Assembly (NCBI RefSeq): GCF_008386495.1
Contig: NZ_VTHJ01000033.1
Span: 13,604-53,107, forward strand
Length of the DNA stretch: 39,504 nt
Source: Streptomyces tailanensis
GTDB lineage: Bacteria > Actinomycetota > Actinomycetes > Streptomycetales > Streptomycetaceae
Direction of reading: 5' to 3'
The translations under genes were made by a program, and so were the position numbers. The notes under the pieces were generated by a model, which was given only the letters and a program-made list of their open reading frames with translations, was not told the origin of the DNA and did no database searches. Within the stretch, counting starts at the first letter, position 1, and each line of letters begins with the position of its first letter. Of this stretch, positions 15,486 through 24,402 are shown piece by piece.

Positions 15486-17621
15486 TCAGCTCTTGACCGC
15501 GTACACCGTGCCGCTGTCGTTGCCCACGTACACCGTGCCGGCGGCTGCCGCGGGGGAGGAGCGGATGTCGGCGCCGGTGGGGTAGGTCCAGATCGACCGG
15601 CCGGTGTCCGTGCGTACGGCGTAGAGGTTGCCGTTCTTGCTGCCGACGTAGACGGCGTCGCCGAGGACGGTCGGTGAGGAGTAGACGACGTTGCCGATGG
15701 TGAACTTCCACTTCTGGGTGCCGGCCAGGGCGTCGACGGCGTACAGGTTGCCGTCGTCGCTCCCCACGTAGGCGACTCCGCCGGACACCGCAGGCGAGGA
15801 GCCCACGCCGGCCTGGGTGCGGAAGGTCCAACGGAGTTCGCCGGTGTCGCAGTTGACGGCGTAGAGGTTGCCGTCGTAGCTGCCCACGTAGACGGTCCGG
15901 TCGGCGACGGCCGGTGAGGACTTGACGTCGCCGCCCGTCTTGAAGGACCAACGGGGCTCCCCGGTCGCCACGTCGACGGCGTGGAGACGGGAGTCCTCGC
16001 TCCCCACGTAGACCTTGTTCCACGCGACAACCGGGGAGGAACGGATACGGCCCTGGGCGGCGAACGTCCATTTACGGTCGCCGGAACGGGCGTCGACGGC
16101 GTACAGGTTGCCGTCGTCACTGCCGACGTAGACGACGCCTCCAGCGACCACGGGCGAGGAGTTGACCTCTCCGCCGGCGCTGAACTGCCAGCGCTGGTCG
16201 CCGGTTTTCACGTCGACGGCGTAGAGGTGGTAGTCGGCGCTGCCGAAGTAGGCGACGCCCCCGGCCACGGCCGGGCAGGTGTAGACGCCGTTGCCGGTGC
16301 CGAACGCCCAACGCGGCTTACCGGTCTCGGCGTCCAGGGCGTACATGGTGCCGTCCCTGCTGCCGGCGTACACCAGCCCGCCCGCGGCGAGCAGGGCCGG
16401 CGCGACCGGGCCTCCGGTGCCGTACTTCCATCTCGGGCTGCCGGGGCTCGGCACGCCCGACGGGTCGTTGAGGGTGTCGTTGTCCGCGCCCTTGTCGGGG
16501 TCGTCCTGGTTGCCTCGCCCCAGCAGGTAGGTGCCCGCGCCCACGGCGGCGACGGCACCCGCTCCGGCGAGGGCGATCAGTGCGCGGCGACGCGTCGGTG
16601 GAGGCGTGGGTCTCGGTGGAGGTGTGGGCGTGGGCGTACCTGCGGCGGTCTCCGTATATGACCCCCGTGTATGTGGCCCCCGTGTATGTGGCCCGTTCTC
16701 CTCGGCGCGCCGTACCGAGGCGGCGACCGGTGCGGGCAGCCAGGCGCCGCCGCCCAAGGCGAGCGTGGCCGTGTCCTCGCCGTACGCCGTGCCAGGCGAC
16801 GGCAGTTGCGACGGCGGGATCCGGTGGGCGAACTCGGCGAGCAACTCCGCGACCGTAGGCCGCAGCGCCGGGTCCTTGTCGAGGCAACGGGCGAGGAGAG
16901 GGCGTAGACCTGCGGGGACGGCGGACAGGTCGGCCGTGTCGTGGACCACGCGATAGGCGACGCCGGCCAGCGAACCGGACCCGAAGGGCCCTCCACCGGT
17001 GGCGGCGAAGACGAGTACGCCACCGAGGGCGAACACATCGGAGGGCGCACTGGCGCGGCCGCCCGTCAACTGTTCGGGCGACATGAAGGCGGGGGTGCCG
17101 ACGACGACCCCGCTCCGGGTCAGCGAACTCGATCCGGCGCTGATCGCGATACCGAAGTCGATCACCTTGGGCCCGTCGGGGGCCAGCAGCACATTGGACG
17201 GCTTCAGGTCCCGGTGGACGAGACCCGCGGCATGGATGGCCTGCAGCGCCTCGCTCAGGCCGGCGCCCAGCGCGACGACCGAGGACTCGGGCAGCGGCCC
17301 GTGCCGTGCGATGGTGTCGTCGAGCGAGATGCCCGCGACATGGACGGTGGCGAGCCACGGCGGGTCCCCGTACGGATCCGCGTCGACGACCGCCGCGGTG
17401 AACGCCCCGCTGATGGCCCGCGCGGCCGCCGCCTCCCGGGCGAACCGCTGACGGAACTGCGGATCGTCGGTCATCTCGGGCCGGATGACCTTCACGGCGA
17501 CCGCCCGCCCACCCGGCGACCGCCCCAGATAGACCCGCCCCATCCCACCGGCTCCGAGGCGCCCCACGATCCGGTACGGCCCCACCTGCCGCGGGTCGCT
17601 GCTTTCCAACGCCTGTGACAT
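15486..17621 (-). CDS. Membrane Ser/Thr protein kinase with an eight-repeat PQQ-type beta-propeller sensor
   Basis: Encodes 711 residues. The kinase domain (13-270) has GAGGMGRVYLG, Lys44 in VAVKVI, HRDLKPSN (136-143), DFG (155-157) and SPEQ. A Pro/Thr-rich linker contains the duplicated GPHTRGPHTRG, then one membrane helix (347-367). The extracellular part (about 390-711) is eight tandem repeats of roughly 40 residues around VYVGSDDGNLYAVDA...G...W.F, each a PQQ/BamB-type blade, so it should close as an eight-bladed propeller. It is a PASTA-less sensor kinase; the ligand is unknown. ATG at 17621 was taken because GGGGAGG precedes it; the frame extends upstream without a ribosome site. The repeats are also visible as roughly 120-bp DNA repeats. 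Confidence 0.9.
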   Translation of the reverse strand: MSQALESSDPRQVGPYRIVGRLGAGGMGRVYLGRSPGGRAVAVKVIRPEMTDDPQFRQRFAREAAAARAISGAFTAAVVDADPYGDPPWLATVHVAGISLDDTIARHGPLPESSVVALGAGLSEALQAIHAAGLVHRDLKPSNVLLAPDGPKVIDFGIAISAGSSSLTRSGVVVGTPAFMSPEQLTGGRASAPSDVFALGGVLVFAATGGGPFGSGSLAGVAYRVVHDTADLSAVPAGLRPLLARCLDKDPALRPTVAELLAEFAHRIPPSQLPSPGTAYGEDTATLALGGGAWLPAPVAASVRRAEENGPHTRGPHTRGSYTETAAGTPTPTPPPRPTPPPTRRRALIALAGAGAVAAVGAGTYLLGRGNQDDPDKGADNDTLNDPSGVPSPGSPRWKYGTGGPVAPALLAAGGLVYAGSRDGTMYALDAETGKPRWAFGTGNGVYTCPAVAGGVAYFGSADYHLYAVDVKTGDQRWQFSAGGEVNSSPVVAGGVVYVGSDDGNLYAVDARSGDRKWTFAAQGRIRSSPVVAWNKVYVGSEDSRLHAVDVATGEPRWSFKTGGDVKSSPAVADRTVYVGSYDGNLYAVNCDTGELRWTFRTQAGVGSSPAVSGGVAYVGSDDGNLYAVDALAGTQKWKFTIGNVVYSSPTVLGDAVYVGSKNGNLYAVRTDTGRSIWTYPTGADIRSSPAAAAGTVYVGNDSGTVYAVKS

Positions 17622-17779
17622 GGGCCTCCCCGCCCCCGCCGGAGGCCGCCTACCGCTCCCCCGATGTCCGTCCCGTCCATGATGTCCGGCAGGCACACAA
17701 TCCGCACCATCACTGTGCCCTCGGACGCGACAAACGGGGGCGGAGGTTCCCGTCACCGGGTTCGTCGCATCGTCGGAGC

Positions 17780-18469
17780 ATGTCGTCACTTCTGCTGGCA
17801 CTCCTCTGTCTCCTGGCACGGCGCCGACTCGCCGCGGTAGCACCGGTCGTCGTCCTGCTCACCGGGGCGGCGGCCGTCGCCGCGGCCCGCGGGACGCTGT
17901 CCGACATCGGCGCCGTCACCGGCGTGCAGGCACTCGCCCTGTCGGCCGGTGCCGGTGCCGCTTGCCTCGTTCACCTGGCCGAACGCGGCGGTCGCGCGCT
18001 GCCCCGGCAGATCTCCCTACTGCTGGCGGTGAGCGGCCTCGCCGCGGCGACGGCCGTGGCGAGGCCGGCCGCCCTTCGCGGCGACGGGCAGGGCGAGGAC
18101 CGGTACGTCGTCGCGGTCGTGCTGGGCGCCGCCGTGCTGACGGCAGTGCTCTGCGGCGACCGCGGCCCCCTGGCACGACTGCTGTCGGTCGACCTGCTCA
18201 CCGAGATCGGCCGCATGTCCTACAGCCTCTTTCTGCTGCACCTCCCTGTGTTCTGGCTGCTGCGACGCGGCCAGCCCGGCCTCAGCCCTCTCGCCCTCTT
18301 CCTGGTCGGGGGCGTGGCGACCTGGTTCCTGTCGCTGCTCGTCCACTACCTGCTCGTCGAGCGCCTGGCCGCCCGCCCCTGGCGTCCCGGGCGGGCCGTC
18401 CCGCTGACCCTCGCCGCATACACGGCTCTGGCAGCGGGCGCGTACGCCTTGCCCCTGCTGACGCCGTAG
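17780..18469 (+). pseudogene. C-terminal part of an acyltransferase-3 (OafA-like) membrane protein
   Basis: About 229 residues with six to seven hydrophobic segments, ending in the characteristic acyltransferase-3 C-terminus: RMSYSLFLLHLPVFWLL, then HYLLVERLAARP. Such proteins O-acylate cell-surface sugars or antibiotics. The N-terminal half, which carries the catalytic His and Arg, is missing, and the ATG at 17780 has GGAG only 1 nt away. I therefore treat it as a remnant, although a short membrane protein cannot be excluded. It lies divergent from the kinase and next to the left edge of the accessory island. Confidence 0.6.
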
Positions 18470-18518
18470 CCGCCCCGTCCGGCCGCTGTGACCGTGAGGG
18501 AGTTCCCAGTGCGGTCGG

Positions 18519-18662
18519 TATGCCCCCGAGCGGTGGGCGGGCCGGGCCTGCGTGTGGTGCGGCATCCCGCTCACGGTCGGCGCGGTGTCGCAGGGGATCG
18601 CGCGCGGCCGGACAGGTGCCGTGGTCCTCGACGCCGAGGTGTGGGCGTGCCCTGGGTGCGCC
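18519..18662 (+). pseudogene. Remnant of a CxxC zinc-ribbon protein of the integrative element family
   Basis: The frame reads YAPERWAGRACVWCG, then IPLTVGAVSQG, then AEVWACPGC. This aligns with the intact small protein at 35914-36138 (CVWCGKRLTTGAVSTG and IEVWACPTC), including both CxxC pairs and the spacing between them. No start codon with a ribosome site is present and the downstream frame loses similarity. It indicates an older related element left of the first attachment-site copy. Confidence 0.6.
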
Positions 18663-18821
18663 GCGGCTGAGACTCCCGTCCGTCCCCGCACCCCGGAAGC
18701 TCTGAGGGGCGGGCGGGACCGGGCCCCGGCCGGAACGCGTTTCCAGGCCGGGGCCGCTCCATGTGCGGGCCATTCGGGTGAGGCGCAGACTGGCCGCAGG
18801 GGGCGACCCTCTGGAGGCGCC

Positions 18822-19058
18822 ATGAGGCTGAACAAGGAGATCGACTGCACGGTCAGGCTGGGTCTGCATGACACCAGTGATGATGACGTGGCGATCCTCG
18901 TGCGCGACGTCCGGCGGAGGAAGCACGAGGTCGCGATGCTCTGGGAGCCGGGGAACGACTGCGCCCTGACCGTGGACTTCGACGATGACCTGGAAGGCGC
19001 CCTGGCGCTCGTCGAGGCGGCAAAGGGGCTTGAGACAAGTTCCGGCAACCACGACTGA
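18822..19058 (+). CDS. Small acidic hypothetical protein
   Basis: Encodes 78 residues: MRLNKEIDCTVRLGL, then a charged region rich in Asp and Glu (DDDLEGALALVEAAKG). No family recognised. ATG at 18822 has GGAGG 4 nt upstream and composition is typical of coding sequence. The stop codon is about 20 nt from the GGGCCAGC direct repeats that flank the attachment site, so it would be the last gene of the leftmost element. Confidence 0.55.
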   Translation: MRLNKEIDCTVRLGLHDTSDDDVAILVRDVRRRKHEVAMLWEPGNDCALTVDFDDDLEGALALVEAAKGLETSSGNHD

Positions 19059-19079
19059 GCCCTGTGATCGTCTATCTCT

Positions 19080-19099
19080 CGGGCCAGCAGCGGGCCAGC
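19080..19099 (+). repeat. Paired GGGCCAGC repeats, putative integrase arm sites (left of att copy A)
   Basis: CGGGCCAGCAGCGGGCCAGC lies 67 nt before att copy A. The identical 20-mer lies 69 nt before att copy C (36890-36909). Fixed distance and identity suggest arm-type binding sites at the right end of an element. Confidence 0.6.
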
Positions 19100-19129
19100 T
19101 AACGATCTTCAGGCGACCGAAAACGGCAC

Positions 19130-19164
19130 GAGCCCCAGTCCAGACGCACTCTGAACTGGGGCTC
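19130..19164 (+). terminator. Hairpin next to att copy A
   Basis: A 10-bp stem, 19130-19139 with 19155-19164, ends 2 nt from att copy A. A matching, longer hairpin stands at the same place before att copy C, so it belongs to the element end; it also resembles the terminator downstream of a tRNA. Confidence 0.6.
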
Positions 19165-19165
19165 T

Positions 19166-19214
19166 TCCGTAGGCCCTGTGGGACTCGAACCCACAACCAA
19201 TGGATTAAAAGTCC
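19166..19214 (-). repeat. Attachment site copy A (3' half of tRNA-Lys)
   Basis: 49 bp identical to the 3' part of the tRNA-Lys(TTT) gene at 36982-37054 plus 4 flanking bases, from the anticodon stem to just past the discriminator base. The match stops abruptly after AAAAGTCC, as expected where a tyrosine recombinase joined the element. It is not a functional tRNA because the 5' half is missing. Confidence 0.9.
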
Positions 19215-19316
19215 CCGTGATCTTGTGCTCAAGAGTCACGGGGACTGATGCACTGTCCGAAAGTGACTGCTCAGAGTGGGTGTACCGTGACGCGCGGTCC
19301 GGCCGTGACTGGCCTG

Positions 19317-19348
19317 TGGGGCGCCGTCCGCTCACGCATCGCTCACGC
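19317..19348 (+). repeat. Conserved left-end motif with GCTCACGC direct repeats (element 1)
   Basis: This 32-bp stretch, ending GCTCACGCATCGCTCACGC, starts 103 nt after the last base of att copy A. The same 32 bp starts exactly 103 nt after att copy B (25211-25242). The internal direct repeat and fixed distance suggest integrase or excisionase arm sites. Confidence 0.7.
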
Positions 19349-19362
19349 GATCCGGGCGGTGG

Positions 19363-20011
19363 TCACACGTATTCGACGACCGAGTGCGGCACGTACGGCG
19401 CCTCCAGGCGGTTCAGCTCCTCCTCGAGGACCACGGCCGGGCGTTGCGGGACCCAGGCGAGCGCCGCCTGGGCCATGGGGATGCCGCGCTCCGCGTCGAA
19501 GCCGGCCCTGCCGATGCGGGGCAGGTAGGCGTCCGCGAGCGAGAAGCCGGGCAGGTGCCGATCACCGTGGCCGGTGGCCGTACGGATCACGGTGGCGATG
19601 ACATCGCGGCTGAGCGAGGCGAACGCCTCGGTGCCGTACTGCCGGAAATACGCGCGCTTGGCCCGGCGTATGTCGATGGGCTTTCCATACATCTCCGGGA
19701 CAGGGCCGAGGAGACTTGCCGCAGCGGTGCATCACCTCCAGAACGGAGAGCGAGGCGTGGAACACGGCGTGGACCGTGATCGCGTCCGGAACCGGGGCCG
19801 TGGAGACCAGGGCAGCGGTGCCGCCGTCGCCGCACACCACTCCGTAATCGCAGGCCCAGCGGTCGAAGTCGTGGTCCGGGAACACGTCCCCAGCCGTCAC
19901 AAGACAGTGACCGCCCGGGTGCGTGGCCAGCCAGGACGCAGCGAGATCGAGGGAGAGCGCGGCGCCGTTGCGATGCCGGACGAGCCGGCCGCCGCGTACC
20001 CGGTCAGTCAC
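19363..20011 (-). pseudogene. Broken ketosynthase III (FabH-like) gene
   Basis: The first part reads NGAALSLDLAASWL, LVTAGDVF and DYGVVCGDGGTAALVS, which matches the second half of KAS III-like enzymes (the GDG nucleotide-free loop). Similarity then continues in another frame from about 19735, with AAASLLGPVPEMYGKPIDIR and onwards to the stop at 19363, so a frameshift lies near 19730. The active-site Cys region is missing altogether. A GTG at 20009-20011 overlaps the stop of the STAND gene (GTGACTGA), so the truncated frame may still be translated by coupling, but not as a ketosynthase. Confidence 0.65.
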
Positions 20012-23000
20012 CGCACACCCTGCGGTACGGCACGTCACGCACGTAGGTCCGCCACTGCGCCCGCGTCAGCCCGTCCCCTCCCGTCCGCGCGCACACCGCC
20101 CCGGCCGCCGTCGACGGATCGATCGGGTAGCGCTGGAGAGGCGCGTGCGCGCTTCCCGCGTACAGCGTGCCGCTGTCGGCGCTGAAGGCGACCGTGACGA
20201 TCGCGTCGCCCGGTGTCGTGAGCGGGCGGCCGAGCGGCTGCTGGGTGGCGATGTCCCACAGCTGGAGGCTGCCCGCCTCGCCGCCCACGGCCAGCGTGCG
20301 GCCGTCGGGGCTGATGGCGAGGGCGCTGACGGCCTCGGAGCTGTCGCCGGTGATCGCTTCGGTCAGGGCGTCCGGAAGTGCGGGGAAGGCGTTCGGCAGG
20401 GTTCCCTCGCGCTGCCGGAGCTTCCCGTCCCAGAGGGTCACACGGCCCGTCTGGTCTCCGGCCACCAGCCGTGAACCGTCCGGGGCGAAGGCGAGGGCGC
20501 CGATCTCGTCGCCCTGGACCAGGTTGTGCGGCGTGGCTTTACCGGCCGGCAGAGCCGCCGTGCGGTCGTCGCCGACCAGGAGAGCGCCGTCGGGACGGAC
20601 GGCCAGATGGCTGCTCGACAAGGCCGCGACGACCCCCGTCCGCCGGTGCCGATCTGTGTCCCAGGTCTCGTTGCTCAGCTCGCCGATGGCCGGGGTGCGG
20701 GTGAGCTGGAGCGTGCGGGCGTCCGGGCCGAGGGCGATCGTGATCACCGCTCCGGCCGACGTGCTCGTCGCCAGGTCCAGCGTCGTGCGGACCCGGCCCC
20801 GGGTGACGTCCCAGAGCGTGAGGCGCTGCGGGGCCGCCAGCCTGCCGGGCGCCGAGACGGCGTACGCGAGCGTCCTGCCGTCGGGGGCGAAGGCCAGAAG
20901 GGGTTTCGTGTTCTGAGGGAGTACCGGCTGGGAAGGGGCTCGGGAGACGGGAAGCGGCGTGGCCGGAAGCCTCTTCAGCAGGCGTCCGTCGCGGATTTCG
21001 CGCAACTCGAAGCGGTAGGAGGCGCCCGTACGGCGCGCGGTGGCGAAGGTGCGGCCGTCGGGGCTGATCAGCACCTTGTCCAGCGGCTCGTCCTGCCATG
21101 CGGACGTCACGGCCGCGGCGACGTCCAGGGAGTGGACCGTGTCGCCCTCCAGGTAGCGGAGCACCGGGCGCTCGGGGTCCCAGGCGAGACCGCCGTACAG
21201 GTGCTGGTTGTTGAGGGGGTGCCGGAACACCGGGGCGTCGGCGCCCCGCCGCCAGACCCTGATTTCCTCCCCGTCGGCGGTCGCCAGGAAGTTCCCGTCC
21301 CTGCTGAAGGCGACGTACTCCGCTCTCGTGTCGGGGAAGTCGGCCAGTTGCTCCCCCGACCGGACGTCCCAGACCCGCACCCCGCTCGGGGTCACCGCGG
21401 CAAGCCGCTGCCCGCCGCCGAGCACCAGCTGCGAGCGCTCGTGGCCGCAGATGTCGCCCACGCGTTCCCAGCGCCCGTGCACCGTGCTCCGGTCCGTCAT
21501 GTCGCGCACCTGCACGGGGCCGTCCGCGGCGGGGCAGACCGCGAGGAGCCGTCCGTCGGGGCTCCGGGCCACCGTCGCCATGCTCGCCGACTCGGTCTCC
21601 AACAGCAGCTTTCCGTCCGCGTCCGAGTGCACCCCCACCCGGACGTCGTCCACACGGCCCACGGCGTACGTGCGCTCGGCGAAGTCCACGAGGGTCGAGG
21701 CCGGCAGCCGGTCACCGAACCACCGTCCGGCGGCCGTGTCCCACAGCCGTACCCCGTCGTCCCCGCCGGCCCCTTGGATCCCCAGCAGCCGCCCGTCCGG
21801 ACTCGCGTCGACCACACTGCCGCCGTCGGGCAGCCGCCCCGAGGCGATCGGCCGGTGCCGTGCCACGTCCCAGGTCCGCCAGGTGCGTCCCTCGGCGCTG
21901 AGCAGTGTGCGACCGGAGTCCGTCAGACGGCGGACGGCGCCGTCGCCCGATGCCGGGTCGCTGAAGGCGTCGCGTTCCCGCTGGCCGAGCGAGCCCAGCA
22001 AAGCCCGCCGGGTCTCCGGCAGCTCGGCCACCCGCCAGGCGGCGACGCCCAGCAGCTGCGCGGTGCGCGGGTCGGTCGTACGCAGGGCGTCCGCGACGGT
22101 GGCGATCCGGCGGGCCGCGTCGTCGGTGCGGCGGCGCTGGTTGCCCCGGGCTTGCGTCCAGGCCACCAGGCCGGCGACCAGCGCCACCGCGAGAACCGCC
22201 GACAGCACACCCACCCCGGCCCGCGCCCGGCGGGTCGAGCGGGCCGCGGCCTCGCGTTCCGCCTCGCGGGCCGCCAGCGCGGCGACGAGGAACTCGCGTT
22301 CCGGCACGGTCAGCGCGTGGTCGTGCTCATGGTCGGGGAACAGCTCCGTCGCACGCGACAGCCGGGTGCCCCGGTACAGACTGCCGGGATCGCGGTCGTG
22401 CTCCAGCCAGGCGCGGACGGCCTCGGTCAGCCGACGGTGGTGGCGCAGCCGCTCGTGGTCCTCCTCGATCCAGTCGTGCAGCCGCGGCCAGCAGCTGATC
22501 AGCGCCTCGTGGGCGAGCTGGACGCCCTCCTCGTCGACGGTCAGCAGCCGGGCGCGGGCCAGCCGCTCCACCACCACCGGCACATGGGGGCACGCCCACT
22601 CCTCGCGCTCGGCCCGGCTCAGCGGGCGCCGAGTGTCGGGGGCGCCCTGACCGGGCTCGACCATCCGCAGCAGCAGCCTCCGGGCGGCCTCCGCCTGCGG
22701 TGCGGTCAGCTGCCCGTACGCCTCCTCCGCGCTCGCCGCGATGGCGCCGCGCACGCCGCCCGCAGTCTCGTACGCGGCGAGGGTCAGCAGCCGGCCCTTG
22801 CGGCGCCGCCAGGTCTCCAGCAGGGCGTGCGAGAGCATCGGCAGCCCGCCGGGCTCGTCGAGGACCTCCTCCACGATCCGCGCGGTCAGCTCCCGCTCCA
22901 CCAGAAGCCCGGCCTGCTGCGCCGGCTTGACGACCGCCTCCCGCAGCTCGTCCGCCGTCATCGGCCCGACCAGCAGCCCGGCACCACGCAGCGCGTCCGC

Positions 23001-23762
23001 CAGGTCCCGGTGCTCACCGCAGCGGGGGTAGAAGTCGGCCCGTACGGCGATGAGGACCCGCAGCCGGCTCCCGGGGTCGCGGGCGGCGAGCAGCAGGTCG
23101 ACGAACCGTGCGCGTTCGGCCCGGTCCCGGCACAGCGTGAAGACCTCCTCGAACTGGTCGACCACCACCCAGCTCTCCGGCTCGTCCTCGGCCGGGGTCA
23201 GCAGATGGCCATACGTGGCGGCCGGCCGTTGCCCGGGAGTCAGCACCCGCAGCACCGCCGGGCGGCCCCGGTCGGCGATCTCCTTCTGGAGACGGGGTAT
23301 CAGCCCGGCCCGCAGCAGGGACGACTTCCCGCTGCCGGAGGCGCCGAACACCGCGGCGAACCGGTGCCCGCACACCAGCTCCAGCAGCTCCTCCACCAGC
23401 CGGTCCCGGCCGAAGAACAGCCCCTGGTCGGCCGGCTCGAACCGGGCGAGCCCCCGGTAGGGCGGCGGCGCGTCCTCGTCCTCCCGGGTGGCCCCCAACG
23501 TCTCGGTCTCGGCGTCCTTCCAGCGGGCCTCCCACTCGCCGGGATCGCCCCCGCAGGCGCGCACATAGCCCTGGAGGACGGCGAGGGACGGCAGCCGGTC
23601 GCCGGCGGCGGCCTGGGACAGCGTCGTCGCGGAGAAGCCGGCCGTCTTCACCATCGTGCGGTACGAGGGGCTGCCGGCGGCCTTGCGCAGCTCCCGCAGG
23701 TCATGGGCGAGCCGCTGGATGGGACCCGCCGCCGGGTCCACGGGTCTTTCGGGACGCCCCAT
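20004..23762 (-). CDS. HTH-STAND NTPase with transmembrane segment and C-terminal WD40 propeller
   Basis: Encodes 1252 residues. Residues about 12-80 form an XRE-like HTH (YRTMVKTAGFSATTLSQAAAG). A STAND (nSTAND1-type) NTPase follows, beginning YRGLARFEPADQGLFFGR, with Walker A FGASGSGKSSLL (139-150) and Walker B VVVDQFEEVF (199-208). A hydrophobic helix lies near 535-555, and WD40 repeats fill the rest (repeated SPDGRTLAxG...LWD). STAND proteins are switches that oligomerise upon ligand binding and can act in signalling or phage defence; no effector domain such as a nuclease or TIR is visible. ATG at 23762 is preceded by ACGGAGG. Its stop overlaps the start of the broken ketosynthase frame. 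It is the only intact large gene of element 1. Confidence 0.85.
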   Translation of the reverse strand: MGRPERPVDPAAGPIQRLAHDLRELRKAAGSPSYRTMVKTAGFSATTLSQAAAGDRLPSLAVLQGYVRACGGDPGEWEARWKDAETETLGATREDEDAPPPYRGLARFEPADQGLFFGRDRLVEELLELVCGHRFAAVFGASGSGKSSLLRAGLIPRLQKEIADRGRPAVLRVLTPGQRPAATYGHLLTPAEDEPESWVVVDQFEEVFTLCRDRAERARFVDLLLAARDPGSRLRVLIAVRADFYPRCGEHRDLADALRGAGLLVGPMTADELREAVVKPAQQAGLLVERELTARIVEEVLDEPGGLPMLSHALLETWRRRKGRLLTLAAYETAGGVRGAIAASAEEAYGQLTAPQAEAARRLLLRMVEPGQGAPDTRRPLSRAEREEWACPHVPVVVERLARARLLTVDEEGVQLAHEALISCWPRLHDWIEEDHERLRHHRRLTEAVRAWLEHDRDPGSLYRGTRLSRATELFPDHEHDHALTVPEREFLVAALAAREAEREAAARSTRRARAGVGVLSAVLAVALVAGLVAWTQARGNQRRRTDDAARRIATVADALRTTDPRTAQLLGVAAWRVAELPETRRALLGSLGQRERDAFSDPASGDGAVRRLTDSGRTLLSAEGRTWRTWDVARHRPIASGRLPDGGSVVDASPDGRLLGIQGAGGDDGVRLWDTAAGRWFGDRLPASTLVDFAERTYAVGRVDDVRVGVHSDADGKLLLETESASMATVARSPDGRLLAVCPAADGPVQVRDMTDRSTVHGRWERVGDICGHERSQLVLGGGQRLAAVTPSGVRVWDVRSGEQLADFPDTRAEYVAFSRDGNFLATADGEEIRVWRRGADAPVFRHPLNNQHLYGGLAWDPERPVLRYLEGDTVHSLDVAAAVTSAWQDEPLDKVLISPDGRTFATARRTGASYRFELREIRDGRLLKRLPATPLPVSRAPSQPVLPQNTKPLLAFAPDGRTLAYAVSAPGRLAAPQRLTLWDVTRGRVRTTLDLATSTSAGAVITIALGPDARTLQLTRTPAIGELSNETWDTDRHRRTGVVAALSSSHLAVRPDGALLVGDDRTAALPAGKATPHNLVQGDEIGALAFAPDGSRLVAGDQTGRVTLWDGKLRQREGTLPNAFPALPDALTEAITGDSSEAVSALAISPDGRTLAVGGEAGSLQLWDIATQQPLGRPLTTPGDAIVTVAFSADSGTLYAGSAHAPLQRYPIDPSTAAGAVCARTGGDGLTRAQWRTYVRDVPYRRVCGD

Positions 23763-24402
23763 GCGCTCGTACCTCCGTACACCTGGCGAAAGCGACATCT
23801 GGAGCGATGACCATACGAGTCGCCGCGTAAATGCCGGGTGGCGTTCAGATGAAGTAAAGGTGGCGCCGGACGGTCGATCGCCACCAGGTCATCTGGTCGA
23901 CCTGACAAATGGGACGCGCCGCACAACGTCCGGGTTGCACTCCGCAGGGCGAGAACGTGCACGAAAACATCACACCCCCACCGGGTCGCCTCAGTCCGTA
24001 CCGTGGGGGCCTGTCGATCTCCGAGGGCTGCCGCTGTCGGCGACGACATCGGCATACCGGTGCACGACGGTACGGGAAACGGCCTGCACAACGTGGGCGG
24101 GGTCGTTGTTCGCCCTGGTGAAGCAGGCAGAGATGGCAGTCGACGGCGCCGACGGGGCCGACGGGGCCGCTGCCACGGGAGTAGCTGGGCCGGGGGTCGT
24201 CGTCGCGAAGGAGAGCGTCTTCGGCGGCGAGCAGGGCGCGGGCCGCTGCAGGCTTCTCACCGACGGCGGCGAACGCGCGGATGCCTCAAGCAGCCCCACC
24301 ACTGCGTCGACCTCGTCGAAGGAGCGCTGCCCCGTGGACCTCGGCCAGGAGGGCGCCGCCCAGCGCTACTACCAGGTTGGCTACCAGCTGGCCGCGGCGA
24401 AG
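23763..24402. other. Gene-poor region with a decayed regulator fragment
   Basis: No intact gene. The STAND promoter should lie in the AT-richer part near 23800-23870. On the minus strand, about 24150-24300, a frame reads FAAVGEKPAAARALLAAEDA and continues with DDDPRPSY. This resembles the TPR part of actinobacterial XRE regulators but is short and broken, so I regard it as debris. Confidence 0.4.

Noticed and set aside
15486..16420. Roughly 120-bp tandem DNA repeats
   Set aside because: They are the coding repeats of the propeller blades, not an independent repeat array.
20526..23810. 1094-residue plus-strand open frame
   Set aside because: Entirely antisense to the STAND gene, low complexity, no motif, no ribosome site.
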